Shown piece by piece: positions 34,924 to 43,185 of a DNA stretch of 64,000 nt. The DNA is from Lactiplantibacillus pentosus. Lineage in GTDB: Bacteria; Bacillota; Bacilli; Lactobacillales; Lactobacillaceae. The DNA is taken from contig NZ_CP032757.1 of NCBI RefSeq assembly GCF_003641185.1, positions 3,100,001 through 3,164,000 on the forward strand. Reading direction: 5' to 3'. Every line of letters starts with the position of its first letter. The first letter of the stretch is position 1. Below the pieces are notes generated by a model, which was not told the DNA's origin, did not search any database, and was given only the letters and a program-made list of their open reading frames with translations. A program made the translations under genes and the position numbers.

Positions 34924-35355
34924 TTACTTTGCGAGTTGATTGTAAGCTTCATCACTGACGGCTTCCAGCCACTCATTACTCGTATTTTTACCAGGGACTT
35001 CAATTGCAATGTGGCTAAACCAGCTATTCGCCTTAGCGCCATGCCAATGCTTCACATTAGCAGGGATAATCACTTTGTCTCCAGGTTTGAGACTTTGTGC
35101 GGGTTGCCCTGCTTCCTGATACCAACCTTCACCAGCAACACACAGCAGAATCTGTCCACCACCCTCAGTGGCATGATGAATATGCCAATTATTGCGACAT
35201 CCCGGTTCAAAAGTGACGTTAGCAATGAAAAGCGTCGACTTTCCAGGCTCAGTGATTGGGTTTAAAAAGGACCGCCCAGAAAAGTATTGCGCAAAAGCAG
35301 TGTTGGCTTCTCCACGACCATAAATGTTTGCGATATTAAATTCAGTTTCATCCAT
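34924..35355 (-). CDS. Single-domain cupin protein
   Basis: 143 aa, AGGAGG upstream. Cupin motif 1 WHIHHATEGGGQILLCVAG and motif 2 GDKVIIPANVKHWHGA give the His/Glu metal ligands. Such small cupins, often next to CMD, SDR and flavodoxin genes, may be metal-dependent isomerases or dioxygenases or stress proteins. 27 bp after the acetyltransferase gene; same operon. Confidence 0.86.
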   Translation of the reverse strand: MDETEFNIANIYGRGEANTAFAQYFSGRSFLNPITEPGKSTLFIANVTFEPGCRNNWHIHHATEGGGQILLCVAGEGWYQEAGQPAQSLKPGDKVIIPANVKHWHGAKANSWFSHIAIEVPGKNTSNEWLEAVSDEAYNQLAK

Positions 35356-35382
35356 CTCTCACAACCTCCTAAAAATGATTGG

Positions 35383-35949
35383 TTACTGTTGTACTTTGTT
35401 ATACTTGATCACCTTAGCTGGGACCCCCACTGCAACCGTATTGTCAGGAATATCTTTTGTAACAACGGCGCCCGTACCGATGATGGCATTTTCACCAATC
35501 GTTACACCTGGGGCAACGTTGACGCGAGCGCCAAGCCACGCGTTCTTTTTAATATGAATTTCTTTGGTCATAACGTTCCGAATATTAGCCGGGTCATGAT
35601 TGACCGTAAACAAACCAACTCCGGGACCCATCATGACACCATCATCAATGGTAATGGTGCCCAACGACATCATCGTCAAATTATGATTGACGTAAACATT
35701 CTGCCCAAGATGGACCTGATTGCCACAGTCAATAAACATTGGTGGTGTAAAAAACGTCCCGTCGTGTATCTGGCCATGTAATAATTTATTTTCTAATTCC
35801 ACAAGCCGCTCTCGATTACTAGGCATCGTCGCATTGATTTCATGACAAAGGTCATTACAGCGGTCAATTTCGCCATGAACTTCTTTTTGGTATTGCGAAT
35901 TACCAATATTAATCATTTGACCAGCTCTTAAATCATCAAAAACACTCAT
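35383..35949 (-). CDS. Maltose/galactoside O-acetyltransferase-like (LacA/Maa) hexapeptide protein
   Basis: 188 aa. N-terminal Maa segment and left-handed beta-helix hexapeptide repeats (LGQNVYVNHNLTMM, VTIGENAIIGTGAVVTKDIP). Catalytic His in FTVNHDP. It transfers acetyl from acetyl-CoA to a sugar hydroxyl. Start with GGAG upstream; 25 bp after the glcU-like gene. With sugar uptake and glucose dehydrogenase in the same operon, the acceptor may be glucose or a derivative. Confidence 0.9.
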   Translation of the reverse strand: MSVFDDLRAGQMINIGNSQYQKEVHGEIDRCNDLCHEINATMPSNRERLVELENKLLHGQIHDGTFFTPPMFIDCGNQVHLGQNVYVNHNLTMMSLGTITIDDGVMMGPGVGLFTVNHDPANIRNVMTKEIHIKKNAWLGARVNVAPGVTIGENAIIGTGAVVTKDIPDNTVAVGVPAKVIKYNKVQQ

Positions 35950-35974
35950 AGTTTATAATCTCCAATTACTCAGC

Positions 35975-36826
35975 TTATAAAGTCGCTGTCATCATGCTGC
36001 CAATCACAATCAGCCCAAGGCCAACCAGCGTATATCTCAGTTCGCGATGACTTTTGCCTTCATGTAAAAGCAACATTGCACCCAGCGTCGAAACGACGAC
36101 GTTTAACTGCGTAATCACAAAAGCAGTCGCGACACCTGCTGATTGTGCAGCAAAAATATAAGCCAATGATGAAATACCAAAGACGATTCCGATGAACCCA
36201 TTTTGCCAGGTCTCTTTTTGACCTAAAGCGGCGCCCTTAGTTCTAACTAGCGCATATATTAGTGAACCGACGAAGATTCCTAACATTTCCGGGAAAAACA
36301 ACTGAATTCCAGCTGCATGAATCATCTTCGGTAGTGCACCATAGGCCCAATAGCCAATGGTAGTCGGAACTAAGATCGACAGTCCATATCCAATTGACGT
36401 TGCGCCTTGACCCTTGTGATCAGTAATTGCGGTAAGTGCCACACCAATAATCACCAGCAAAATTGCAACTGCGCCAATGAGTTTGGCAGTGTTTCCTGGC
36501 CATTCGCCGAAAGCCAAAACGCCAATCAATGACGTTCCGATAATTTGTAGCCCAGTCGAAATTGGCATTGTCCGAGTCACACCAAGATGTGTAAATGAAA
36601 TATATTGACCAACTTGACCCAATGACCATAAGAAGCCGGCGCCAAAGCTGAGCCAAAAAGCAGTCCCAGAGACGCTCCCTTTGATTAGCCAAATAATTAG
36701 ACCAATCAGCAAGGCGCCCAATCCCGTCCCAACAATCTGGTTAGCGGGCGTACCGCCAACTTTCCGTGCAATTAAAGGTTGAATTCCCCAGCCAATTGCG
36801 GGGATCAACGCTAATAAAATTCCCAT
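35975..36826 (-). CDS. GRP-family glucose uptake protein (GlcU-like)
   Basis: 283 aa, ten helices in two related halves. N-terminal ALIPAIGWGIQPLIARKVGG and LLWSLGQ-type motif (FLWSLGQVGQYISF) mark the glucose/ribose permease family. It imports glucose by proton symport without phosphorylation. It is directly downstream of a glucose 1-dehydrogenase gene, the same pairing as glcU-gdh in Bacillus, supporting glucose as substrate. Confidence 0.88.
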   Translation of the reverse strand: MGILLALIPAIGWGIQPLIARKVGGTPANQIVGTGLGALLIGLIIWLIKGSVSGTAFWLSFGAGFLWSLGQVGQYISFTHLGVTRTMPISTGLQIIGTSLIGVLAFGEWPGNTAKLIGAVAILLVIIGVALTAITDHKGQGATSIGYGLSILVPTTIGYWAYGALPKMIHAAGIQLFFPEMLGIFVGSLIYALVRTKGAALGQKETWQNGFIGIVFGISSLAYIFAAQSAGVATAFVITQLNVVVSTLGAMLLLHEGKSHRELRYTLVGLGLIVIGSMMTATL

Positions 36827-36949
36827 AACTTTTCACACCCTTCACACCTAAATTATTCTCTCAATCTCCAGTTAACGTTGAATCACTCATAAGACACTCG
36901 TGATACGCTGAAGCACACAGCCATGTCTGCCAACTTCTAAAAATCAGAT

Positions 36950-37735
36950 TTAACCTTGACCATCTTTGAAAGCGGGGTATAGGGTCATCCCACCATCAAT
37001 AAAGAGGGTAATCCCCGTAACATAACTCGATTCGTTAGAGGCCAACCAAGCAGCACCAGCAGCAACTTCTTCCGGATCACCAATTCGATCCATCGGAACC
37101 ATTTTTACGGTCTGATCATATTGCGCCTTGTCGGCAAATTTTTGCGCGTTAATTGGTGTATTGATTGCACCAGGTCCAATCGCATTGACCCGAATATTAT
37201 CCTTTGCATATTCCATAGCGATAGTTTGGGTAAAAAGTTTAACGCTGCCCTTAGCTGCCGCATAGCTCGCAAAAGTTGGCCAAGGAATCCGTTCATGAAC
37301 AGAAGACATATTAATAATATTGCCCGCCTTACCGTGCTTCTTAAAATAGGCCAAAGCAATTCGTGAACCCAAGAACACACCGGTTTGATCAATTGCTGTC
37401 ACTTTATTCCAAGCATCTAAGCTTAACTCATGGGTCGGTGATTTAATCTCCATCCCCGCATTATTGATCCAGACATCCAAATCACCAAAATTCTCAACCG
37501 CAGCATCTAATAAAGACTGCACCCCTAGCTCAGTACTAATATCAGCTTGAACTGCAACAGCATGACCGCCTTTATTTTCAACGCTTGCTACCGCTGATTC
37601 AGCACCAGCTGGATCACTGTTATAGTTAATCACAACGTTCATGCCCTCTTGGCCAAACCTTTCAGCGATGGCATGACCAATTCCTTTAGAACCACCAGTA
37701 ATGACAGCTGTTTTACCTTTTAAATCTTCATACAT
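36950..37735 (-). CDS. Glucose 1-dehydrogenase, SDR family
   Basis: 261 aa, the usual length. TGGSKGIGHAIAERF cofactor loop, NNAGME, catalytic Ser in INMSSVHE and YAAAK, and C-terminal SYVTGITLFIDGGMTLYP identical in style to Bacillus glucose dehydrogenases. It oxidises free glucose to gluconolactone with NAD(P)+, yielding NADPH for the reductases encoded downstream. First gene of the operon under the R2 promoter block, AAAGGAG upstream. Confidence 0.88.
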   Translation of the reverse strand: MYEDLKGKTAVITGGSKGIGHAIAERFGQEGMNVVINYNSDPAGAESAVASVENKGGHAVAVQADISTELGVQSLLDAAVENFGDLDVWINNAGMEIKSPTHELSLDAWNKVTAIDQTGVFLGSRIALAYFKKHGKAGNIINMSSVHERIPWPTFASYAAAKGSVKLFTQTIAMEYAKDNIRVNAIGPGAINTPINAQKFADKAQYDQTVKMVPMDRIGDPEEVAAGAAWLASNESSYVTGITLFIDGGMTLYPAFKDGQG

Positions 37736-37778
37736 CGTTTTAAATCTCCTTTTCTAACTTCACTTGTTTTTGATTTAA

Positions 37779-38028
37779 TTTACAAGTGATATCTTACAAG
37801 CAAAATGATAATCGACCAATTCCAAAAACGTCGCCTTTTCATAAGTTTTACTTATCAATCATGAAAGTGGCCGCACACTCCTATGCTAGAAAGTTAGAAT
37901 CATCGTTGATAGACCTGGCGACGCGATTGTTGCTGATTTTCAGCCACATTAAAAGCCTTACCGAGTCCGTCTTTAAACGGTTCGGTAAGGCTTTGACCTA
38001 TCATGTCTGTTCCAGTCACTCGGTGATA
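37779..38028 (-). repeat. Promoter/terminator block R2, near copy of 30002-30242
   Basis: Same components and order as R1: 30-nt TATCA...TGATA tract (37999-38028), terminator AAAAGCCTTACCGA / TCGGTAAGGCTTT (37951-37994), the identical 44-bp tract (37900-37943), palindrome and promoter. Only the ~30 bp between palindrome and 44-bp tract is clearly diverged. Confidence 0.88.
37791..37855 (-). promoter_or_regulatory. Promoter and LysR-type operator of the glucose dehydrogenase operon
   Basis: TTGGTC (37814-37819), 17-bp spacer, TAAGAT (37791-37796); palindrome ATAAGTTTTACTTAT at 37841-37855, centre about -64, identical to the R1 site and spacing. Confidence 0.68.
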
Positions 38029-38112
38029 GGTGATACTAGGATTCGTCTGAAAACTACTTAAGCAAGATACAAATCGAAGCAGCGTAGACCGTAGTCAGAA
38101 AAATAGTGAAAT

Positions 38113-38152
38113 GAACCCCCTGAGTTTGGATTTACTCCAACTAAGGGGGTTC
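38113..38152. terminator. Terminator of the nucleotidyltransferase gene
   Basis: GAACCCCCT / AGGGGGTTC outer stem with an inner GAGTTTGGA / TCCAACT stem. Right-hand flank of R2; works on the minus strand after the gene ending at 38179. The rest of 38029-38112 holds nothing recognisable. Confidence 0.6.
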
Positions 38153-38178
38153 ACTTTATGACATGTTTCACCAGTTTT

Positions 38179-38937
38179 TTATAAAATCGTGGTTAAAGCC
38201 ATGGTGGCAAAATCTGTTAGGGTACTCGAATCAAATCGAATTGACGGCAAGTCGCCACTGTACGTTTGGAGGGCGGCGTTGATTAATGGCCGCCACCGCA
38301 AATCTAGGTGGGCTAATCCCCATTGACCACCCCCACTTTTTGACAGAATCAGTCCCGACCGTTGGTAAGCTAAAACCCGACATAAATTTAATGTCACGTA
38401 CACCGGATCAACTGTTATCTCGGTCTGAGCATCCGCAATATCAAAAACTAAAGCCTGCCAGTAAACGGCGGGTGGAATTGGACTAAACACTTCCGCAATG
38501 GCCGGCCCGGTTAAGACTTGACCATAGTGATTCATAATTGTTAAGTGAGCTGCTAGGTCGGAATCAGTCCCATGCATCGTTTGTATATACTGATTTGGTG
38601 ATTGAACGTAATCTTGATAATGATATTTCGAAAAATGAAAATCAAAGGGAATTGGCGTTTGAAACGGTCGCAACGCCGATTGGACCATAACGTGAAATTC
38701 TAACCCTTTTTTGGGTGCTAATGGCCATAGTTTGTGCAAAGTAACGCTCATCAACTCCCGTTTGTTCGTGGCAGTCAACGCGTGACGCACCACGACAACG
38801 TAATCTAAATCACTGACATCCTCATTATAGGAACCAAGTACGTATGAACCGTGTAAATAGATTCCGACTAAATTGGGACCTAATAGCTGGGTGTAACTAG
38901 TTACTAAAGTAGTTAAAAGTTGCTGCGTTCGTTGCAC
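38179..38937 (-). CDS. ANT/AadA-like nucleotidyltransferase
   Basis: 252 aa from the GTG at 38937, eight bases after AAGGAG; longer in-frame versions lack this site. Motif GSYVLGSYNEDVSDLDYVVV (GS-x-x-x-G...SDxD) is the nucleotidyltransferase metal site, and the helical C-terminal part (YVTLNLCRVLAYQRSGLILSK) matches the AadA/ANT(9) fold. Family members adenylylate streptomycin or spectinomycin, but chromosomal relatives often have no resistance role. Monocistronic. Confidence 0.82.
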   Translation of the reverse strand: MQRTQQLLTTLVTSYTQLLGPNLVGIYLHGSYVLGSYNEDVSDLDYVVVVRHALTATNKRELMSVTLHKLWPLAPKKGLEFHVMVQSALRPFQTPIPFDFHFSKYHYQDYVQSPNQYIQTMHGTDSDLAAHLTIMNHYGQVLTGPAIAEVFSPIPPAVYWQALVFDIADAQTEITVDPVYVTLNLCRVLAYQRSGLILSKSGGGQWGLAHLDLRWRPLINAALQTYSGDLPSIRFDSSTLTDFATMALTTIL

Positions 38938-39064
38938 ATGACCGTCTCCTTCCATTTTATTGATTACGCCATATTTCTGCATAATAATAGGATACTATTA
39001 ATTAAATCAACACAAGAGCAAAAAGTTTACGATGCGTCAAAAGTAGAAATTTTACCCCTTGCTG

Positions 39065-39147
39065 CATATTAAAAGCCTTACCAAGTTGTACCTGAACGGC
39101 ACGGTAAGGCTTCTAAATATCATGTCTGTTCCAGTCACTCGGTGATA
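39065..39147 (-). repeat. Partial third copy (R3) of the terminator plus 30-nt tract
   Basis: Carries terminator AAAAGCCTTACC / GGTAAGGCTT (39071-39112) and the 30-nt TATCA...TGATA tract (39118-39147), but no palindrome or promoter. It terminates the ATP-grasp operon read from the right. Confidence 0.8.
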
Positions 39148-39202
39148 CTAGTGAGTTCACTCTATTTGGGCTACCAACCGAACAACACCAGTTAACGCTC
39201 GG

Positions 39203-40408
39203 TTATCCCCAAACTAAATTGTGCTTGATGATCCGATTTATCTTTTCGATTTTATGTTGCATCGCATCACCATTCAGTGCATCAAATTGAACCATCGCGA
39301 TGTAATCAGTGGATTCATCCATCTCATCGTATTCCCGACCAATCTCAAAGTTAGTCTCGATATGCTGGACTTCTGGGCGTAATGGCGCAACGTCAAACTT
39401 CACCAAGCGCCCATTTTGCGGTAAGACTGTTAGGAAGCCGGACTCCGTCATCGGTGGTTGCGGGCTTAACTGATAATTGAATCCCGCTTGCAACTTATAA
39501 GCCGCCTCATTCATAACTAACCCGTATTTATGCTGAATTGCATTCGTAATCATCAAGCCACCAGTGCGACTCCCCATTTCAACGAAAAAGGCACGTTGGG
39601 TGGCATCTAAAATAAATTCCAGATGGACAGTACCATAATCAAGTTGCGGTGCCCGGAGTAACTGTTGTGAAGCGGTCTTTAAAGTTTTAAACGCTGGCGA
39701 ATCTTCAGAAATGGTGAAATCTGCAAACGTGCGCGCCTTCTGATTTAAGGTCGTACTGTCACCATGGTCATTGAGGTACTGTGAGACGGAGACAAACTGC
39801 AGTTGACCTTGATTAATAATGCCGTCAACATGATACAAATCGCCTTGAATAAACTGCTCCAAGTCCATTTCGCCGTAAGTGCCCAACGCCTGAGTGACGT
39901 TACGAGTGGTCGCTTCATCGAGCGTGTTCAGCACCTGCACATCTTTGGAACCTGCCTGCTGACTGGGCTTCAAAATGGCTGGTGTGCCAAATTCAGCGAC
40001 GAATGCCTGGACCTCATCCAGCGTCGTGACCCGTGCAAAGCGCGGGACATTCAGTCCTTTAAGCTGTGCGAACTGTTTCATGGTTATTTTGTCACGATAC
40101 AAGGTGCCGCTAAAATAGTCTTGCCCAGGAATGTGAAGTAAACTGCGAATTTTGGCGACACGCAAAATATCGAACTCTGATAACGTAATCAAGCGATCAA
40201 ATGGCTGTTCCTGATGCAGTCGGGCGACAAGCGCTGTTAATTTGAGGTCATTATCATAGTCTGCAAACACGATCACCTTTTTCAAATTGGTGCTGTCAGC
40301 CACCGATACGGGATAACGTGAAATTAGGGTCACATCCGCCCCCTGAGGCGTCCATTGATTAAATGGCGCACGAACTAACGGGACCCGGTTAATAATACCA
40401 ACTCTCAT
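39203..40408 (-). CDS. ATP-grasp ligase B
   Basis: 401 aa. N-terminal pre-ATP-grasp Rossmann half (residues 1-100), then ATP-binding PAILKPSQQAGSKDV (about 146-160) and metal-binding HLEFILD with FFVEMGSRTGGLMITNAI (about 290-315). Such BacD- or CarB-like ligases join a carboxylate to an amine with ATP. Starts 4 bp after the stop of ligase A with AAGGCGG upstream, so translation is coupled. Last gene of the exporter-ligase-ligase operon. Substrates unknown. Confidence 0.85.
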   Translation of the reverse strand: MRVGIINRVPLVRAPFNQWTPQGADVTLISRYPVSVADSTNLKKVIVFADYDNDLKLTALVARLHQEQPFDRLITLSEFDILRVAKIRSLLHIPGQDYFSGTLYRDKITMKQFAQLKGLNVPRFARVTTLDEVQAFVAEFGTPAILKPSQQAGSKDVQVLNTLDEATTRNVTQALGTYGEMDLEQFIQGDLYHVDGIINQGQLQFVSVSQYLNDHGDSTTLNQKARTFADFTISEDSPAFKTLKTASQQLLRAPQLDYGTVHLEFILDATQRAFFVEMGSRTGGLMITNAIQHKYGLVMNEAAYKLQAGFNYQLSPQPPMTESGFLTVLPQNGRLVKFDVAPLRPEVQHIETNFEIGREYDEMDESTDYIAMVQFDALNGDAMQHKIEKINRIIKHNLVWG

Positions 40409-40412
40409 TATG

Positions 40413-41618
40413 CTAATCCGCCTTCTTTTCCGTCACAATTTTAAACGTCGCAAGTAACTCGTGACGTAAGTCTTCTAAGTGGAAGAAATCGGGATCACTA
40501 ATAATGACGTAGCCCAAGCGTTTTTCTGAATCGCTAAAGACCGGCACTGAGTCCCCGACTGACACTGCTAACTGATGTGGACACGGATCCAGCGCCGCTT
40601 CGTGTTCAATGTTCACGATGACGCCTGGTTGCGCATCAAAGTAAGTTTGACTCGCAAAATTACGGGTAGTCGCGTTAAATGAGACGGGTTGGCCAGCTAA
40701 TAATTGACAGTATTTCCACAGAAAATCGTCCCCATACGCCGCAGTAATCAAGTCCACAATTCGGTCTCCAGGCCGACGCCCCGCGCATTCTACTAAGTAG
40801 GGCTGGTTGTCAGCGGTCACGAGCCATTCAGCGTGTAAAACGGCGGTGTCTATCTCGGCTGCATTCACCAGACAATCCATCATTTGATAAATAGCTTGTC
40901 GTAGCTGACCGTTGACGATAGCCGGCACAAGATGTCCGGATTCCACAAAAAATTCGTTATGAAATTTGAATTTCTTAGTCAGATTCTGAAAAATAACGTG
41001 GCCGGATTGCACCACGTACTCGCATGAATATTCGGCACCCGTAATCATTTCCTCAGCCATCAAGGCGACTGGTTCATCGGCGTCTTCAGCAATTTGCTGG
41101 CAAAATGCAAATTCTGATGCCAACTGAGCTTCATCGGTGATCTTAACGACACCCAATGAACCGGCCAGCGTCGTTGGTTTCAAAATCATTGCGCCATGCG
41201 CCTTGAAGAAGGTTCGAAGTTGTTCAATGGAAGTCACTTGTTGATACGCAGGTTGATTAATCGGCAAATCCTGACAAAAAGAACGCAACGCCAGCTTATT
41301 TCGAAACAGTTTTGCTCCCAGATCACCAATTCTAGGCCGCTGCATTGCGGCCGCCAACTGATTGGCCAAAGTCACGGTACGTTCAAATGCCGGAATGATG
41401 GCATCTACCGACCTGCCATTCAATTGCGCGACAAGCTGGTCAATCTGTGGTTCATTCTGATAGGCAATTTCACCATAATGTGCCGCTTGGATTTCTGCAG
41501 GCATCGAAATTTCGCTTAAGTTGCTTTGTTCGTCAACAATCAGGAGGTTGCTTTGCGGACTCACCTGATGGATTTTCCGCGCAATCACCACACTCTTACC
41601 CACTAACACATAATTCAT
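40413..41618 (-). CDS. ATP-grasp ligase A
   Basis: 401 aa from the ATG at 41618 with GGGAGG upstream. N-terminal MNYVLVGKSVVIARKIHQ, ATP-grasp lysine loop AMILKPTTLAGSLGVVKI (about 147-164) and metal site YLVECAGRRPGDRIVDLI (about 292-309). The E-x-x-x-RPGD pattern resembles L-amino-acid ligases. It is as long as ligase B but only distantly similar, so an old duplication or convergence on the same fold. Begins 5 bp after the MFS gene. Confidence 0.86.
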   Translation of the reverse strand: MNYVLVGKSVVIARKIHQVSPQSNLLIVDEQSNLSEISMPAEIQAAHYGEIAYQNEPQIDQLVAQLNGRSVDAIIPAFERTVTLANQLAAAMQRPRIGDLGAKLFRNKLALRSFCQDLPINQPAYQQVTSIEQLRTFFKAHGAMILKPTTLAGSLGVVKITDEAQLASEFAFCQQIAEDADEPVALMAEEMITGAEYSCEYVVQSGHVIFQNLTKKFKFHNEFFVESGHLVPAIVNGQLRQAIYQMMDCLVNAAEIDTAVLHAEWLVTADNQPYLVECAGRRPGDRIVDLITAAYGDDFLWKYCQLLAGQPVSFNATTRNFASQTYFDAQPGVIVNIEHEAALDPCPHQLAVSVGDSVPVFSDSEKRLGYVIISDPDFFHLEDLRHELLATFKIVTEKKAD

Positions 41619-41622
41619 CGCG

Positions 41623-42858
41623 CTACCTCCCATTAATTTTGAGCTGTTTAAACTTGGCACCCTGGGCAACAATGACTAGCACCACCGTCACACCAATCAG
41701 GACCATCCCTAATAGCAGCAGGCCTTGCAACACTGAATAATCGATGGCCTTTGAAAACAGTGGAATCAAAACGATGGTCGATAGTGAGACTAAAATATCC
41801 CGAAAACTAGAAATTTTACCATGAATCTTAGTCTCAAGGTTAAGTTGCAAACTAGTTTGGAAAACGGTGATCGACGTCCCATTGAATAACCCAATGAGCC
41901 ACATCATCGCCATCGTGAGCCACACGCTACTAGTCTGGGATAAAATAATAAACCCGATGCCTTGTACGAATAACCCCAGCCAAATCAGAACGTTGAAATT
42001 CCAACGTTGACTTAATCTACCGACAATCAGAAATGACAGCATTGAACCGACCGCAAAAAAGCCATCCATCATGCCCATCCACGCAACGTTATGTAAAACT
42101 TTAGTGCTATATTTGATTTCCATCAGGTTGACAACGTTCACCGCGAGATAATCAAAGATGGTAAAAATTAGGACGACTAGAATAACCCAGTTCCGCTTCA
42201 GGAAGCCGATAAACACGATCCAGTCTTTAATAAGATTATCGTTCACCGTTTGGACGGTCGCCTCGACATCGTTAGCAATCACAACTTCAATCCGGGCGGT
42301 ACAGCAGGCCGAAATGAAGAAAGTAATCATATTAATCAGTAATGCACTCTCATACCAACTATAGTAGATAAACGGTGTGGCGAGTGCGACACCAATCAAC
42401 TGCCCACCTTGATTCAAGGAGCTCCTGATCGCATTCAGGGATGACAATTCAAGTGAGCCACGTTTGATTTCAGCAACATTTTTAAAATTGGCTGCTCGGA
42501 AAAATGGCAATGCTAAGTTAATTAGAATCATGGTCGTCAACAGTGCCGCCAACCGGAATCTGGTGTTGATTAACAGCAAACTGATTAAGACAGCGGCGCC
42601 TTGCACAATGTCCGCAATCATTGAAATTTTCTTCGCGCTCAGTTGATCCGCAATGTGACCGGCGATAAGGTTAAAGGAACTGGCAATCACATTTTGAATA
42701 ATAATGATCAACCCAATCATCGCAACGGAATTGGTCTGATCATAAATGATTTTACTGGTAATCAAGGTAAAGATTCCGTTGCCAATATTATTGATGAACG
42801 TTCCCGATAAATAATAAAACACACTTTTGTTTAGGTACTTCGCAAAAATATTATGCAT
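41623..42858 (-). CDS. MFS exporter of the ATP-grasp operon
   Basis: 411 aa, 12 helices, MFS_3 drug/macrolide-efflux type; loop GHIADQLSAKKISMIADIVQ between helices 2 and 3 matches the family motif A. First gene of the operon, start with GGGTGAG upstream, and the two ligases follow within 5 bp each. A peptide-like product of the ligases is the natural cargo, giving export or self-protection. Confidence 0.87.
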   Translation of the reverse strand: MHNIFAKYLNKSVFYYLSGTFINNIGNGIFTLITSKIIYDQTNSVAMIGLIIIIQNVIASSFNLIAGHIADQLSAKKISMIADIVQGAAVLISLLLINTRFRLAALLTTMILINLALPFFRAANFKNVAEIKRGSLELSSLNAIRSSLNQGGQLIGVALATPFIYYSWYESALLINMITFFISACCTARIEVVIANDVEATVQTVNDNLIKDWIVFIGFLKRNWVILVVLIFTIFDYLAVNVVNLMEIKYSTKVLHNVAWMGMMDGFFAVGSMLSFLIVGRLSQRWNFNVLIWLGLFVQGIGFIILSQTSSVWLTMAMMWLIGLFNGTSITVFQTSLQLNLETKIHGKISSFRDILVSLSTIVLIPLFSKAIDYSVLQGLLLLGMVLIGVTVVLVIVAQGAKFKQLKINGR

Positions 42859-43135
42859 GACTCACCCACTTTAAACGACGAAAGCCTTTTTTAGAAAATC
42901 ACTAGTTCGACTCAGCTTATATTAATCTATTTTTAACTACAAACTAATCATTTTTTTATGTAGCTATCGTACCTCGCCCGATTTTCTTTGTCAAATGGCG
43001 CTGAGGGTTACCTTACGTCAGTTACTTAGCCGTACTTGTCTGATTCAATGTGGGTATTTAATCGGTGCCGTGGAGGGCTTTACTTTGGTTATTAATGGGT
43101 TGTATCACTTATTTTGGGTGGCTATTGCCGTAACT
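42859..43135. other. Leader of the ATP-grasp operon
   Basis: AT-rich; a weak minus-strand promoter TTGTAG with TATAAG 15 bp apart is visible around 42918-42948. No coding frame supported. Confidence 0.35.
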
Positions 43136-43175
43136 AAAAAGGCGCATCATTCATCGTTCAACTGAATAATGCGCC
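43136..43175 (-). terminator. Terminator of galE
   Basis: GGCGCATTATTCA / TGAATGATGCGCC stem with T5 following on the minus strand. Confidence 0.85.
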
Positions 43176-43185
43176 AACAATTTAT

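Noticed and set aside
38179..38937. Calling the nucleotidyltransferase a streptomycin/spectinomycin resistance gene
   Set aside because: Only the fold and metal motif are visible; no mobile element surrounds it and family members include many non-resistance proteins.
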